NCBI GenBank assembly: GCA_900549915.1
Contig: URQF01000046.1
Location: forward strand, 1-9,657
Source of the DNA: an uncultured Mollicutes bacterium
Lineage (GTDB): Bacteria; Bacillota_I; Bacilli_A; RFN20; CAG-288
Reading direction: 5' to 3'
DNA length: 9,657 nt
Within the stretch, counting starts at the first letter, position 1, and each line of letters begins with the position of its first letter. Below are positions 1-6,227 of the stretch, one piece after another. Position numbers and translations under genes: made by a program. The notes under the pieces were generated by a model. That model saw only the letters and a list, made by a program, of their open reading frames with translations. It did no database searches and was not told the DNA's origin.

Positions 1-1168
1 TGCGGAAAAAAGAGGGAATGTGACAGAATAGGGCTATATCTGGTCGGTATTTTTTCCTAATAAGAGGCCGTAAGAAGTCGATATAAGAAAGTGATGCTGT
101 GCAAATGCAGGAACAGGCAACGACAAACAGATATGCCTGAAATCTCTGTGGTAAAGTCAAATAATCAAAGTAGGATTTTGCTACTTGAACATAGATATAA
201 TGGATAACGTATATTCCTAAAGTGGAAGAACCTAAGCAGGACAACAAATGGGATAGTAAAGGAATCTTTCCCTTCCATGGGTAAAAAAGCGCAAATGTCC
301 CAAGAATATAAAGGGTGAGCGTGCATTGGGAATAGTTGAAACCTGGATTATATAATGACTGCTTTTTCAGTGACCTCAGGATTCCGAAAACAGAAGCAAA
401 AACCATACTTGCAAATCCTGCCCTCACCCATTTCCAGCGGTTCTTTAGAAATTTAGCTTGATAAAGAAAAAGCATACCGCCTAATAAAAAGTAGAAAAGA
501 TACATTTGGTTTCCGAATGGATCAAAGCGGTGAAGAAAGCCTAAAAAATCACGATATAATCCAGCCGAGCGATAACACTCGATTATGTCTCCTAATAAAC
601 CGAGGAAATTAAGAAAGATAGTGAAAAAGGCGGATAAAAGGAAAAGAATAGTAAAGCTTTTTGGACTTTTATCAAAGATAAGTTTAAGTACTGGAAAGAT
701 GAGATAAAGAGCAATTAGGTTAATCAAAAACCATAAGACTCCATTATAGTGATTAGATATTTGAGTCTTAAATAACTGGGAAAAGAAAACATGGAGAGTT
801 ATCGGTGTTCCTTCAAGATATAAGCCAGTTAGAATGAGAATAGAAGACCATATAATCAGGATTAGAAAGAAATTCAGAATTCGTTTCCAGTGTTTTTTAA
901 GCGGAGGATTTTTAGCTCTGAACATGAGGTATCCATTTATAAAAACAAAAAAAGGAACGGGTTTACAATTTACCCGAAGACAGTATTGGAATATTCTAAT
1001 TGCTGTGGATTCTGGCCAATTTGAAAGAAGAAAATCAGGTTGGAATAAGGGAGTGTGAAGTGCAATGACCATTAATATGGCAACAGCCTTCCTCATGTCT
1101 AAGCCAAACAGCCGTCCTTTGTTTGGCTTGACAACAGGAACATCTAACTTTCGTTCTATAGATGCCAT
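1..1168 (-). CDS. Membrane O-acyltransferase (acyltransferase-3 family), 3' end beyond window
   Basis: The minus strand is open from an ATG at 1168 to the window edge, giving 389 codons with no stop, so only the last residues can be missing. The family usually has about 330-400 residues and roughly ten membrane helices; it transfers acetyl or other acyl groups to sugars of surface polysaccharides or peptidoglycan. Visible family marks are the N-terminal pattern RLFGLDMRKAVAILMVIALH (residues 19-38), ending in the conserved His38 thought to be catalytic, then PFFVFINGYLMF near residue 72 and a GVLWFLINLIALYLIFPVL segment near residue 145, followed by further hydrophobic helices. An in-frame TGA lies just upstream of the ATG and no strong ribosome site is visible, so expression may depend on coupling to the chain-length gene that ends 35 bp upstream. 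Position as last visible gene of the polysaccharide operon suggests O-acylation of that polymer. The acyl donor and acceptor cannot be told from sequence. Confidence 0.88.
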   Translation of the reverse strand, partial: MASIERKLDVPVVKPNKGRLFGLDMRKAVAILMVIALHTPLFQPDFLLSNWPESTAIRIFQYCLRVNCKPVPFFVFINGYLMFRAKNPPLKKHWKRILNFFLILIIWSSILILTGLYLEGTPITLHVFFSQLFKTQISNHYNGVLWFLINLIALYLIFPVLKLIFDKSPKSFTILFLLSAFFTIFLNFLGLLGDIIECYRSAGLYRDFLGFLHRFDPFGNQMYLFYFLLGGMLFLYQAKFLKNRWKWVRAGFASMVFASVFGILRSLKKQSLYNPGFNYSQCTLTLYILGTFALFYPWKGKIPLLSHLLSCLGSSTLGIYVIHYIYVQVAKSYFDYLTLPQRFQAYLFVVACSCICTASLSYIDFLRPLIRKKYRPDIALFCHIPSFFR

Positions 1169-1203
1169 AATCTGGACTCAAATTATTCGGTTTTTGACTG
1201 ATC

Positions 1204-2784
1204 TCAGTCTGAGTCAGTGTGACTTTCTTTCGTATCTGGTCCTTTTGAAGAGGAATCGTTTCCTTCTTCTTCGAAGTCGGACTTTGTTTCTTCTGTCTTT
1301 GGCTGGTTGACTATGGGTTTAACGCCTTCTTTTTTCTTCTTGAACTCAAGGTTCCTTCCGATTTCTGCTAAGAGAAGAGATGAAACAAAGAACCCTAAGA
1401 TAAGACCAGCAACTGCGACGATGCTATTGGAGAGATGCCCAGTAAGATTTCCATTGTTAGCCTCTTTGACGTAAATAGCATTTGCGGAATTCTTGTAGAG
1501 CCTTTTTGTTGCATTATTGGCAATCGTATATTGATTCGATAAGCTCTGATACCTTTCCGATAAGGATGTAGCATAGCCTTCACTGCCTTGTTTCCATGCA
1601 ATCGCTTTTTCCTTCCTCGCGGAATCCCTGCTGTTCTTATTTTCTTTATAGAAATTAAGACTTGGATAAAATCCAGTTGTGCTATCCGGATTTTCACTTA
1701 CCACTGTTGTGTCATTCACACTCGTGACAGTGTATCCGATGTTCTTCAAAGAGGAAATCAAAGAATTCTTTTGCTTTAATAAGCTAGAGGAAGCTTCCGT
1801 AAGTTCTGTGATTTGCTTTCCGATTTGGGAGTCCGGTGTCTTGATATTTGATAATTTGGTTAGAAGCTCGTTTGTGTGGATTAGATTCGTTTCCACAGTA
1901 TTCAACTCATCCTTGTACTGTTTGCCAAGTTGAACAAAACCGTTCCTTACGATTTCTTCGTTTCCGTCTTGGAAATTGACATAGTAGTTCGTAGTGAACT
2001 CACCCTCTAATAAATCCATCTTATCAGAGAATTTAGAATATGCTGTGCTTAAAGAAAGTAAAGAACTATTGTCGGATACGAAGGAATTCTCTCCGAAAAC
2101 GGAAATGAGATCCTTGTAGTTAGCTGAAATGATATGGTCTAGTGAATTGAGATAAGAAGTAGTCTGAGAGAAGGAGCTATTCTTTATGCTTTCTAAGTCT
2201 TCCCTTTCATTCCTAGTAAAAGGCGTCGAAAGTTTGATTCTCTCAATCTTAGGAAGGGAGACATTGTTTACTTCATAATCGATAAGAGCAACGATAAAAG
2301 CCTGGGCCTGTTCGGAACTATCAAAGGGTTTTACGGAAGTAACCAGATTAAATTCGGTTTTTGCACTTATGGTTTCGTTATCGGTTGTTACTTCAGCAGG
2401 AGAGATAGAAAGAGCAGAATAGACCTTTTCGGGATTCAGGTTCTTGAAGTCACTGTTGCTTTTGATGACAGCATCAACATTGGCTTTAGAAATCAGATCA
2501 CGTCCATCGAATGGAGTTCCATCGAGGAAGGCGTCTTTTTGCTTGTTTAATGGTAAACGGAAAGATAAGGAAGAAGTGATTTTTTCTCTCTTTGGATTGA
2601 TAAGATACTTTGCTCCTCCAAAGCCAGCCAGAGCACCGAGTAGGGAAACAGCAATGATCCACCATTTATAGGAATTGACCTGATGGATGTATTCTCCCCA
2701 CGTCAGATGAGGAACATTTGATTTTCCATTATCCTGCCTAATGATGACCTTTGTCTTTTCGGATTCTTTTTTGTTGTTTTCCAT
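1204..2784 (-). CDS. Wzz-type polysaccharide chain-length regulator (co-polymerase), no kinase domain
   Basis: This 526-residue protein has the topology of polysaccharide co-polymerases. It has a cytoplasmic N-terminus with a Wzz-like entry segment (LTWGEYIHQV, about 28-37), a first membrane helix at about 41-62, a large extracytoplasmic domain, a second helix at about 454-475 (SIVAVAGLILGFFVSSLLLA) and a basic then acidic cytoplasmic tail. The extracytoplasmic part is rich in Leu, Ser, Asn and Lys and contains likely coiled-coil stretches around 290-345, as in Wzz/CpsC proteins that set polymer length. It is longer than CpsC (about 230) or classical Wzz (about 350). No Walker motifs are present, so there is no fused tyrosine kinase. 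The tail after residue 476 is Ser/Thr/Glu-rich and contains no tyrosine. The start is 3 bp after the phosphotransferase stop, with GGAG 11 nt upstream inside that gene, so the two are co-translated. Family assignment rests on topology and context more than on motif identity. Confidence 0.82.
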   Translation of the reverse strand: MENNKKESEKTKVIIRQDNGKSNVPHLTWGEYIHQVNSYKWWIIAVSLLGALAGFGGAKYLINPKREKITSSLSFRLPLNKQKDAFLDGTPFDGRDLISKANVDAVIKSNSDFKNLNPEKVYSALSISPAEVTTDNETISAKTEFNLVTSVKPFDSSEQAQAFIVALIDYEVNNVSLPKIERIKLSTPFTRNEREDLESIKNSSFSQTTSYLNSLDHIISANYKDLISVFGENSFVSDNSSLLSLSTAYSKFSDKMDLLEGEFTTNYYVNFQDGNEEIVRNGFVQLGKQYKDELNTVETNLIHTNELLTKLSNIKTPDSQIGKQITELTEASSSLLKQKNSLISSLKNIGYTVTSVNDTTVVSENPDSTTGFYPSLNFYKENKNSRDSARKEKAIAWKQGSEGYATSLSERYQSLSNQYTIANNATKRLYKNSANAIYVKEANNGNLTGHLSNSIVAVAGLILGFFVSSLLLAEIGRNLEFKKKKEGVKPIVNQPKTEETKSDFEEEGNDSSSKGPDTKESHTDSD

Positions 2785-2787
2785 AGA

Positions 2788-3525
2788 TTATTTCGCTCCA
2801 TCCCGTTTAAATACTTTAACGAATGTGCGGCAGATCAGCTTCACATCAAGCCAGAAAGAACGATGCTTGATATAGTAAAGTTCCCTGTTGACACGTTCTG
2901 TGTAGTCGACATTGCTTCTTCCGTGGCATGCCCAGTAGCTTGTAAGTCCTGGACGGACTGACAGAAGAATACCTCTCGTAAGTCCATAACGCTCGGATTC
3001 GATATTGATGATTGGACGAGGACCGACAATCGACCTCTGACCGATAAAGATATTGAAGAGCTGCGGAAGCTCATCAAGAGAGGTCTTACGAAGGACCTTG
3101 CCTAGTTTTGTAATGCGCGGATCATTGTCGACCTTGAATTCCGTATAGAACTGCTTGAGTTGCTCAGCATTAAGCTGCTCTGAAATGGGACGAGTATCCC
3201 ACTTCCTGGTACGGAATTTAAGCCTATAGAATTGCTTTCCGTTCTTTCCAATTCGTTTATGCTTATAGAAAATCGGACCTTTTGAAGTGCATTTGACAAG
3301 CAAGGCTAAAAGGAGAAGCAACGGAGAGAAAACAAGGATGGCAAGACCAGAAAGGAAGATATCAAAAAATCGTTTAAAGAAAGAATAGACAGGCTTTCGC
3401 TTTAAATAGATGGTAGCATCGTTTGTGGCTTCTATTTTCTGCCTTTCCAAGGTCCTGTCGATGGAATCTAAATCAATATGGGGGTTTTCTTCCCTATCCC
3501 TGTCGAATGGATTCACGTTATTCAT
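2788..3525 (-). CDS. Undecaprenyl-phosphate sugar phosphotransferase (bacterial sugar transferase family)
   Basis: This 245-residue protein is a monotopic phosphoglycosyl transferase that should move a sugar-1-phosphate from a UDP-sugar to undecaprenyl phosphate at the inner membrane face, the first committed step of a lipid-linked repeat unit. Visible landmarks in order are a charged 45-residue N-terminal extension, KRFFDI followed by the membrane-embedded hairpin helix (about 51-77), GPIFYKHKRIGKNGK (83-97), RLKFRT (101-106), the catalytic Asp-Glu pair in TSLDELPQLFNI (Asp151, Glu152), GPRP (168-171) and RPGLTSYWACHGRS (191-204). It matches the short ExoY/CpsE catalytic module, without the four-helix N-terminal region of WbaP/WcaJ. 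The usual KFRSM-type motif is replaced here by KFRTRKW, and the usual WQ-x-SGR by WACHGR. The ATG overlaps the end of the hydrolase gene by 8 bp, with GGAG 9 nt upstream. The sugar specificity cannot be predicted. Confidence 0.95.
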   Translation of the reverse strand: MNNVNPFDRDREENPHIDLDSIDRTLERQKIEATNDATIYLKRKPVYSFFKRFFDIFLSGLAILVFSPLLLLLALLVKCTSKGPIFYKHKRIGKNGKQFYRLKFRTRKWDTRPISEQLNAEQLKQFYTEFKVDNDPRITKLGKVLRKTSLDELPQLFNIFIGQRSIVGPRPIINIESERYGLTRGILLSVRPGLTSYWACHGRSNVDYTERVNRELYYIKHRSFWLDVKLICRTFVKVFKRDGAK

Positions 3526-4090
3526 TTGTCTTGTCTCCAGTCTGTTCTAAAGCAGATATATATTTTTCAATAATGTTGACTGCGTTAGTCCTCGTTGAGA
3601 GATTATACCGGGAATTGTCTTTTACTTCGAAATCATGGGACCTATAGGGGAAGATATAGCTCTGTCCAAAGTTGATGAGGGCTTCTCTGGCGTTAGGGAA
3701 TAAAGGATCATTGTCGCTTGAAAGAATTAAATCCCTAGGAAGAAAATAGGGAATGGCACTACTTAAAGGGGAAATGAAAATAATCTTCCCTTTGTCCCTG
3801 TGATGGTTTTCCCGGTACCTTCCGGCAAAAGTCCCACCAATAGAATCCGTAAGGAAGATTACAGACTCATAGGAATCAAAATCAATCTTCTCCAGGTGGC
3901 TTTCGATGTACTCCAAAGATTCTCTTTTAAAGTCTTCAAAAGGAGGCTCGATTACGACTTCGAAAGGCTCATTATATTCAAGGCGGACAATTTGATAGCT
4001 TTTGTCACGCCTTATTTTGCTTGGATAATAAAGCAAGGAACGATCACAGCTATAATGACGTCCAGGAAATACAACACAAAGTTTTTGCAC
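3518..4090 (-). CDS. Small alpha/beta-hydrolase-like protein, first gene of polysaccharide operon
   Basis: This 190-residue protein has no signal peptide or membrane segment, so it should be cytoplasmic. It looks like a compact alpha/beta hydrolase. It has an N-terminal strand with an oxyanion-like loop (CVVFPGRHYS, 5-14), a predicted strand and nucleophile elbow ESVIFLTDSIGG (75-86) with Ser83 in a D-S-x-G-G form of the GxSxG motif, then KIIFISPLSSAIPY (102-115), an acid segment LSSDNDPLFP (123-132; Asp126 or Asp128) and a late His152 in RSHDFE. The order Ser-Asp-His and the length resemble small families such as RBBP9/YdeN or YqiA, but the Gly before the Ser is Asp and no firm family match is claimed. 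The start is GTG at 4090, chosen because GGGAGAGG lies 7 nt upstream. Its last 8 bp overlap the phosphotransferase start, indicating coupled translation. It could remove an acyl group from a precursor or act as a non-catalytic partner; both are guesses. Confidence 0.78.
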   Translation of the reverse strand: MQKLCVVFPGRHYSCDRSLLYYPSKIRRDKSYQIVRLEYNEPFEVVIEPPFEDFKRESLEYIESHLEKIDFDSYESVIFLTDSIGGTFAGRYRENHHRDKGKIIFISPLSSAIPYFLPRDLILSSDNDPLFPNAREALINFGQSYIFPYRSHDFEVKDNSRYNLSTRTNAVNIIEKYISALEQTGDKTNE

Positions 4091-4097
4091 AGATTCA

Positions 4098-4105
4098 CCT
4101 CTCCC
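4098..4105 (-). promoter_or_regulatory. Ribosome binding site deciding the GTG start at 4090
   Basis: The minus strand reads GGGAGAGG, then a 7-nt spacer, then GTG. This is the strongest Shine-Dalgarno sequence in the window together with the malQ-like one, and it fixes the first gene of the polysaccharide operon to a GTG start. Confidence 0.75.
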
Positions 4106-4134
4106 TGTTCTAATTGATGTTTGTAGAGTTGATT

Positions 4135-4166
4135 ATTATATTACTCAGTCGGATAATAAAATTCAA
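4135..4166 (-). promoter_or_regulatory. Weak candidate promoter for the polysaccharide operon
   Basis: On the minus strand a perfect TATAAT (4135-4140) lies about 45 nt upstream of the GTG start. The best -35 near it is TTGAAT (4161-4166), but the spacer is 20 nt, longer than the optimal 17. An alternative pairing is the same TTGAAT with TAATAT at 17 nt. The presence of a promoter here is expected from the divergent layout; the exact elements are uncertain. Confidence 0.3.
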
Positions 4167-4180
4167 TAGTTGCAAAAATA

Positions 4181-4203
4181 GCATATTTGATATTTCAAAA
4201 TGC
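4181..4203. repeat. Imperfect inverted repeat upstream of polysaccharide operon
   Basis: The outer arms GCAT/ATGC and the inner arms TTTGA/TCAAA flank a TATT loop, with one unpaired A in the left arm, giving a 9-bp stem. On the minus strand it is followed by TATTTTT. It lies 91-113 bp upstream of the GTG start. It could be an operator dyad or a weak hairpin in the leader; the sequence does not decide. Confidence 0.4.
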
Positions 4204-4332
4204 AATTTTCTGAACTGCCATCCAACAATGCCGTTTTTTGTTGAAAATTGTTATGTTTTTAAAAAGAATCCCTTATTTTTTTACAATTTTTATAGAGTGA
4301 ATTGTTTTAATGAATCAAAGGCAATTCTATAA

Positions 4333-4340
4333 AACCGGTT
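4333..4340. promoter_or_regulatory. LacI/GalR-family-like operator palindrome upstream of malQ-like gene
   Basis: AACCGGTT is a perfect 8-bp palindrome with a central CG, the form bound by many LacI-family sugar regulators. Read as TAAAACCGGTTACA (4330-4343) it also fits the CcpA cre consensus TGNAARCGNWWWCA with two mismatches. It lies directly downstream of a possible -10 TATAAA (4328-4333, overlapping by one base) and upstream of the -35 candidate TTGTCA. Control by a maltose or catabolite regulator is inferred, since no regulator gene is in the window. Confidence 0.4.
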
Positions 4341-4349
4341 ACATTCTTT

Positions 4350-4378
4350 TTGTCAATTCACGTCAGTTGGAGTGCAAT
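4350..4378 (+). promoter_or_regulatory. Candidate promoter of the malQ-like gene
   Basis: TTGTCA (4350-4355), a 17-bp spacer and TGCAAT (4373-4378) form a reasonable sigma-A promoter, predicting a leader of roughly 58 nt before the ATG at 4443. A competing candidate is TTGTTT (4303-4308) with TATAAA (4328-4333) at 19 bp, whose start point would fall on the AACCGGTT palindrome. Confidence 0.4.
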
Positions 4379-4428
4379 CTGGTCCGTTTATGCTTTCATT
4401 TTGCTTTCTATGGTTTACAATGAAAGGC

Positions 4429-4434
4429 AGAGGA
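4429..4434 (+). promoter_or_regulatory. Ribosome binding site deciding the ATG at 4443
   Basis: AGAGGA followed by an 8-nt spacer precedes ATG at 4443. The same frame is open back to a TTG at 4350, but that codon has no ribosome site and the extra 31 residues have no counterpart in GH77 proteins, so 4443 is taken as the start. Confidence 0.8.
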
Positions 4435-4442
4435 ATTTAATA

Positions 4443-5966
4443 ATGAATCAACGTTTTCGTTCTTCCGGTGTTGATCTTCCTTTGTTTTCCCTCCCAGGAG
4501 CATATGGAATTGGAAGCATCGGCACAGAGGCTAAAGAGTTTGTAGACTTTCTTGCAAAGTCAGGCTTTTCTTATTGGAGTAGGCTGCCTTTGAATCCAAC
4601 TTCCTTTGGTGACTCACCTTACTCTTGCTATGCAACAATCGGACTGAATCATTACTTTATCGATTTTAATGATCTCAGGGATAAAGGACTTCTAAAAAGA
4701 AGAGACAGGGCAAATATCGATTTCGGCTCTGACCCAAGAAAAATCGATTACGAGAAAATTTATAAAAGTCGTATAGAACTTTTAAAGATTGCCTATAATC
4801 GCTTTATCCGTGGTAAAGGAGACTATCAGAGAGGATACATTTCTTTCTTGAGAAAGAACCAATTTACGGATTATGCCTGTTACAGGGTTTTAAAGGAAAT
4901 AAATAAGGATTGCGCCTGGAAAGATTTCAAGGACGGCTATAACGAATACACGAGCGCTAAGTTAAAAGCAGTACGTCGCAACCACCCCCAAAAAGTAGAC
5001 TTCTATCTTTGGACTCAGTATATCTTCCTAAGACAGTGGGAAGAGCTAAAGAAATACGCAAACAGCCAAGGTGTCTCCATTATCGGAGAGAGGTCAAGGT
5101 ATGCAAACTACGATAGTGTCGACGTCTATCGTCACCACAACTGCTTTGAACTGAATGATGAACTTGGAAGGGACTCTGTTTGCGGTTATCCGCCGGATAT
5201 TTTCCATGATAAGGGACAGGCTTGGGGTAACCCGATTTACGACTTTGCCCATTTAGAACGTCATAATTATGGATTTTTCAAAACCCGGCTTGACTTTCTC
5301 TCTGCTCTCTATGATTATGTTCGCCTAGATCACTTCCGTGGTTATTTTGAAACTTATGTTTTGAAAAATGGTTCCGTAGATGGAAGGAATGGTACTTGGG
5401 TAAAGTATCCAAAGAAAGATAGGATTATAAAATTTGTTTCTCATCCGGAAAGAATTATTGCTGAGGATGTGGATGGCTGCACGAAGGATAGGCAGGATAC
5501 GATTGATGCCTTGAATCTGAAAGACAGGCGTGTTTTGGAAATTGCATTAGAAGGCAAAAATCTGAATAGAAACAGGCCACAGAACTATTCTTATTCTACG
5601 ATATCCTATTCTTCGACCCATGACTGCAAACCATTGAAAGGATTTCTAGATGATCTGGATGAGAAAGAACTGATAGAGACCGAAAGAACGATTGCTTCTC
5701 TCTCTCGTCATTTTGGTGTCACTTATACTTCTACAAGGACTAGAAAGGATGATGTTAAAGCGTTACTGGAATTGAATCTTGCTTCCATCAGTTCCATTGC
5801 TATCCAGTCTAGGCAGGATCTTCTCTGCCAAGGAAATGAAAGCCGAATCAACACACCAGGAACGGTTGGAAACAATTGGCAGTATCGAATCACAAAGGAA
5901 GACCTTTCTGACGAATTCTCTTCTTATCTCTATCAGATGAACAAAAAATACGGGCGTTGTGATTAG
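4443..5966 (+). CDS. malQ: Divergent 4-alpha-glucanotransferase (GH77, MalQ-like)
   Basis: The 507-residue product has the usual GH77 length and motif order. It starts with RSSGVDLPLFSLPG, then YGIGSIG and LPLNPTSFGDSPYS (48-61). Family members transfer alpha-1,4-glucan chains between maltodextrins in the cytoplasm. The three catalytic acids are present: Asp296 in VRLDHFRG (nucleophile), Glu341 in IIAEDV (acid/base) and Asp394 in STHDC (third acid). PPDIF and GQAWGNPIYDF (250-268), and QDLL with TPGT-x-x-NNW near 458-479, also remain. Many near-invariant positions are changed, however. The GD-x-P-x-YV element reads GERSRYAN, the THDN-x-T-x-GW element reads THDCKPLKGF, and LPGM-x-VLQFAF reads LKDRRVLEIAL. 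The frame is intact, so this is not an obvious pseudogene, but substrate range or activity may differ from textbook MalQ. It is the only plus-strand gene, and no glycogen or maltose gene accompanies it here. Confidence 0.85.
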   Translation: MNQRFRSSGVDLPLFSLPGAYGIGSIGTEAKEFVDFLAKSGFSYWSRLPLNPTSFGDSPYSCYATIGLNHYFIDFNDLRDKGLLKRRDRANIDFGSDPRKIDYEKIYKSRIELLKIAYNRFIRGKGDYQRGYISFLRKNQFTDYACYRVLKEINKDCAWKDFKDGYNEYTSAKLKAVRRNHPQKVDFYLWTQYIFLRQWEELKKYANSQGVSIIGERSRYANYDSVDVYRHHNCFELNDELGRDSVCGYPPDIFHDKGQAWGNPIYDFAHLERHNYGFFKTRLDFLSALYDYVRLDHFRGYFETYVLKNGSVDGRNGTWVKYPKKDRIIKFVSHPERIIAEDVDGCTKDRQDTIDALNLKDRRVLEIALEGKNLNRNRPQNYSYSTISYSSTHDCKPLKGFLDDLDEKELIETERTIASLSRHFGVTYTSTRTRKDDVKALLELNLASISSIAIQSRQDLLCQGNESRINTPGTVGNNWQYRITKEDLSDEFSSYLYQMNKKYGRCD

Positions 5967-5989
5967 AAGCAACTCCAACGTTCATTTCG

Positions 5990-6026
5990 AAAACTGCAAT
6001 AATTAATTCCCTTGTGTGAGTTTTTT
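5990..6026. terminator. Weak possible terminator after the malQ-like gene
   Basis: AAAACT (5990-5995) can pair with AGTTTT (6019-6024), with an inner CAA/TTG pairing, and six T residues end the element on the plus strand. The stem is AT-rich and interrupted, so it would be weak. It is listed because a stop signal is expected between convergent genes and no better one is visible. Confidence 0.22.
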
Positions 6027-6210
6027 AGTCTAAGTCGAATTCGAGGTTTTCGTAAAGGACAGCAACGTAGAAATCTTTTTCAGGAAGACGTCGGATATTG
6101 TTTTTCTCAATCTCGGTTTTGATTCTAGAAAGAGATAAAACGCCTGGGTAATGATAGGTAAAGCAAGAATAAGGCAAATCAAAATCGTCAAGATGGTCAA
6201 ACGAAAGGTC
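6025..6210 (-). pseudogene. Headless open frame, probable 3' remnant of a lost gene
   Basis: Between the convergent malQ-like and lipoprotein genes the minus strand has a 61-codon frame ending in TAA (6025-6027). It is bounded upstream by TAG (6211-6213) and contains no ATG or GTG and no ribosome site; the only possible initiator is a TTG near its middle. The translation looks like genuine globular protein, for example DLPYSCFTYHYPGVLSLSRI, then IKTEIEKNN and EKDFYVAVLYENLEFDLD, and its codons often end in C, as in the real genes here. The neighbouring frame, in phase with the lipoprotein after its stop, encodes a hydrophobic stretch (RLTILTILICLILALPII), so a frameshifted remnant with a membrane segment is also possible. 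I do not recognise the parent family. Confidence 0.4.
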
Positions 6211-6227
6211 CTATCTCGAAACGATTT

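Larger units (their letters stand above)
4091..4442. other. Divergent intergenic region between polysaccharide operon and malQ-like gene
   Basis: These 352 bp hold no supported gene. The short plus-strand open frames here start without ribosome sites and have no recognisable protein character. The region is strongly AT-rich with several T and A runs. It contains a dyad at 4181-4203, two mutually exclusive short hairpin possibilities around 4223-4252 (CAACAA pairing with TTGTTG, or AACAAT with ATTGTT), a LacI-like palindrome at 4333-4340, and candidate promoters in both directions. Confidence 0.7.

Noticed and set aside
1196..1209. Perfect 5-bp stem with a 4-nt loop at the chain-length gene stop codon (GACTG/CAGTC)
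   Set aside because: It is too short and not followed by a T run on the transcribed strand, so it is not a terminator and is probably chance.
834..1310. Plus-strand open frames opposite the acyltransferase and chain-length genes
   Set aside because: They lie antisense to convincing membrane-protein genes, lack ribosome sites and have no family character.
4114..4332. A 72-codon plus-strand frame in the divergent intergenic region
   Set aside because: It is low-complexity and Phe/Asn/Ile-rich, as expected from AT-rich noncoding DNA, and has no ribosome site.
4350..4442. Extending the malQ-like protein by 31 residues to a TTG at 4350
   Set aside because: No ribosome site precedes the TTG, the extra residues do not match GH77 N-termini, and AGAGGA is ideally placed for ATG at 4443.
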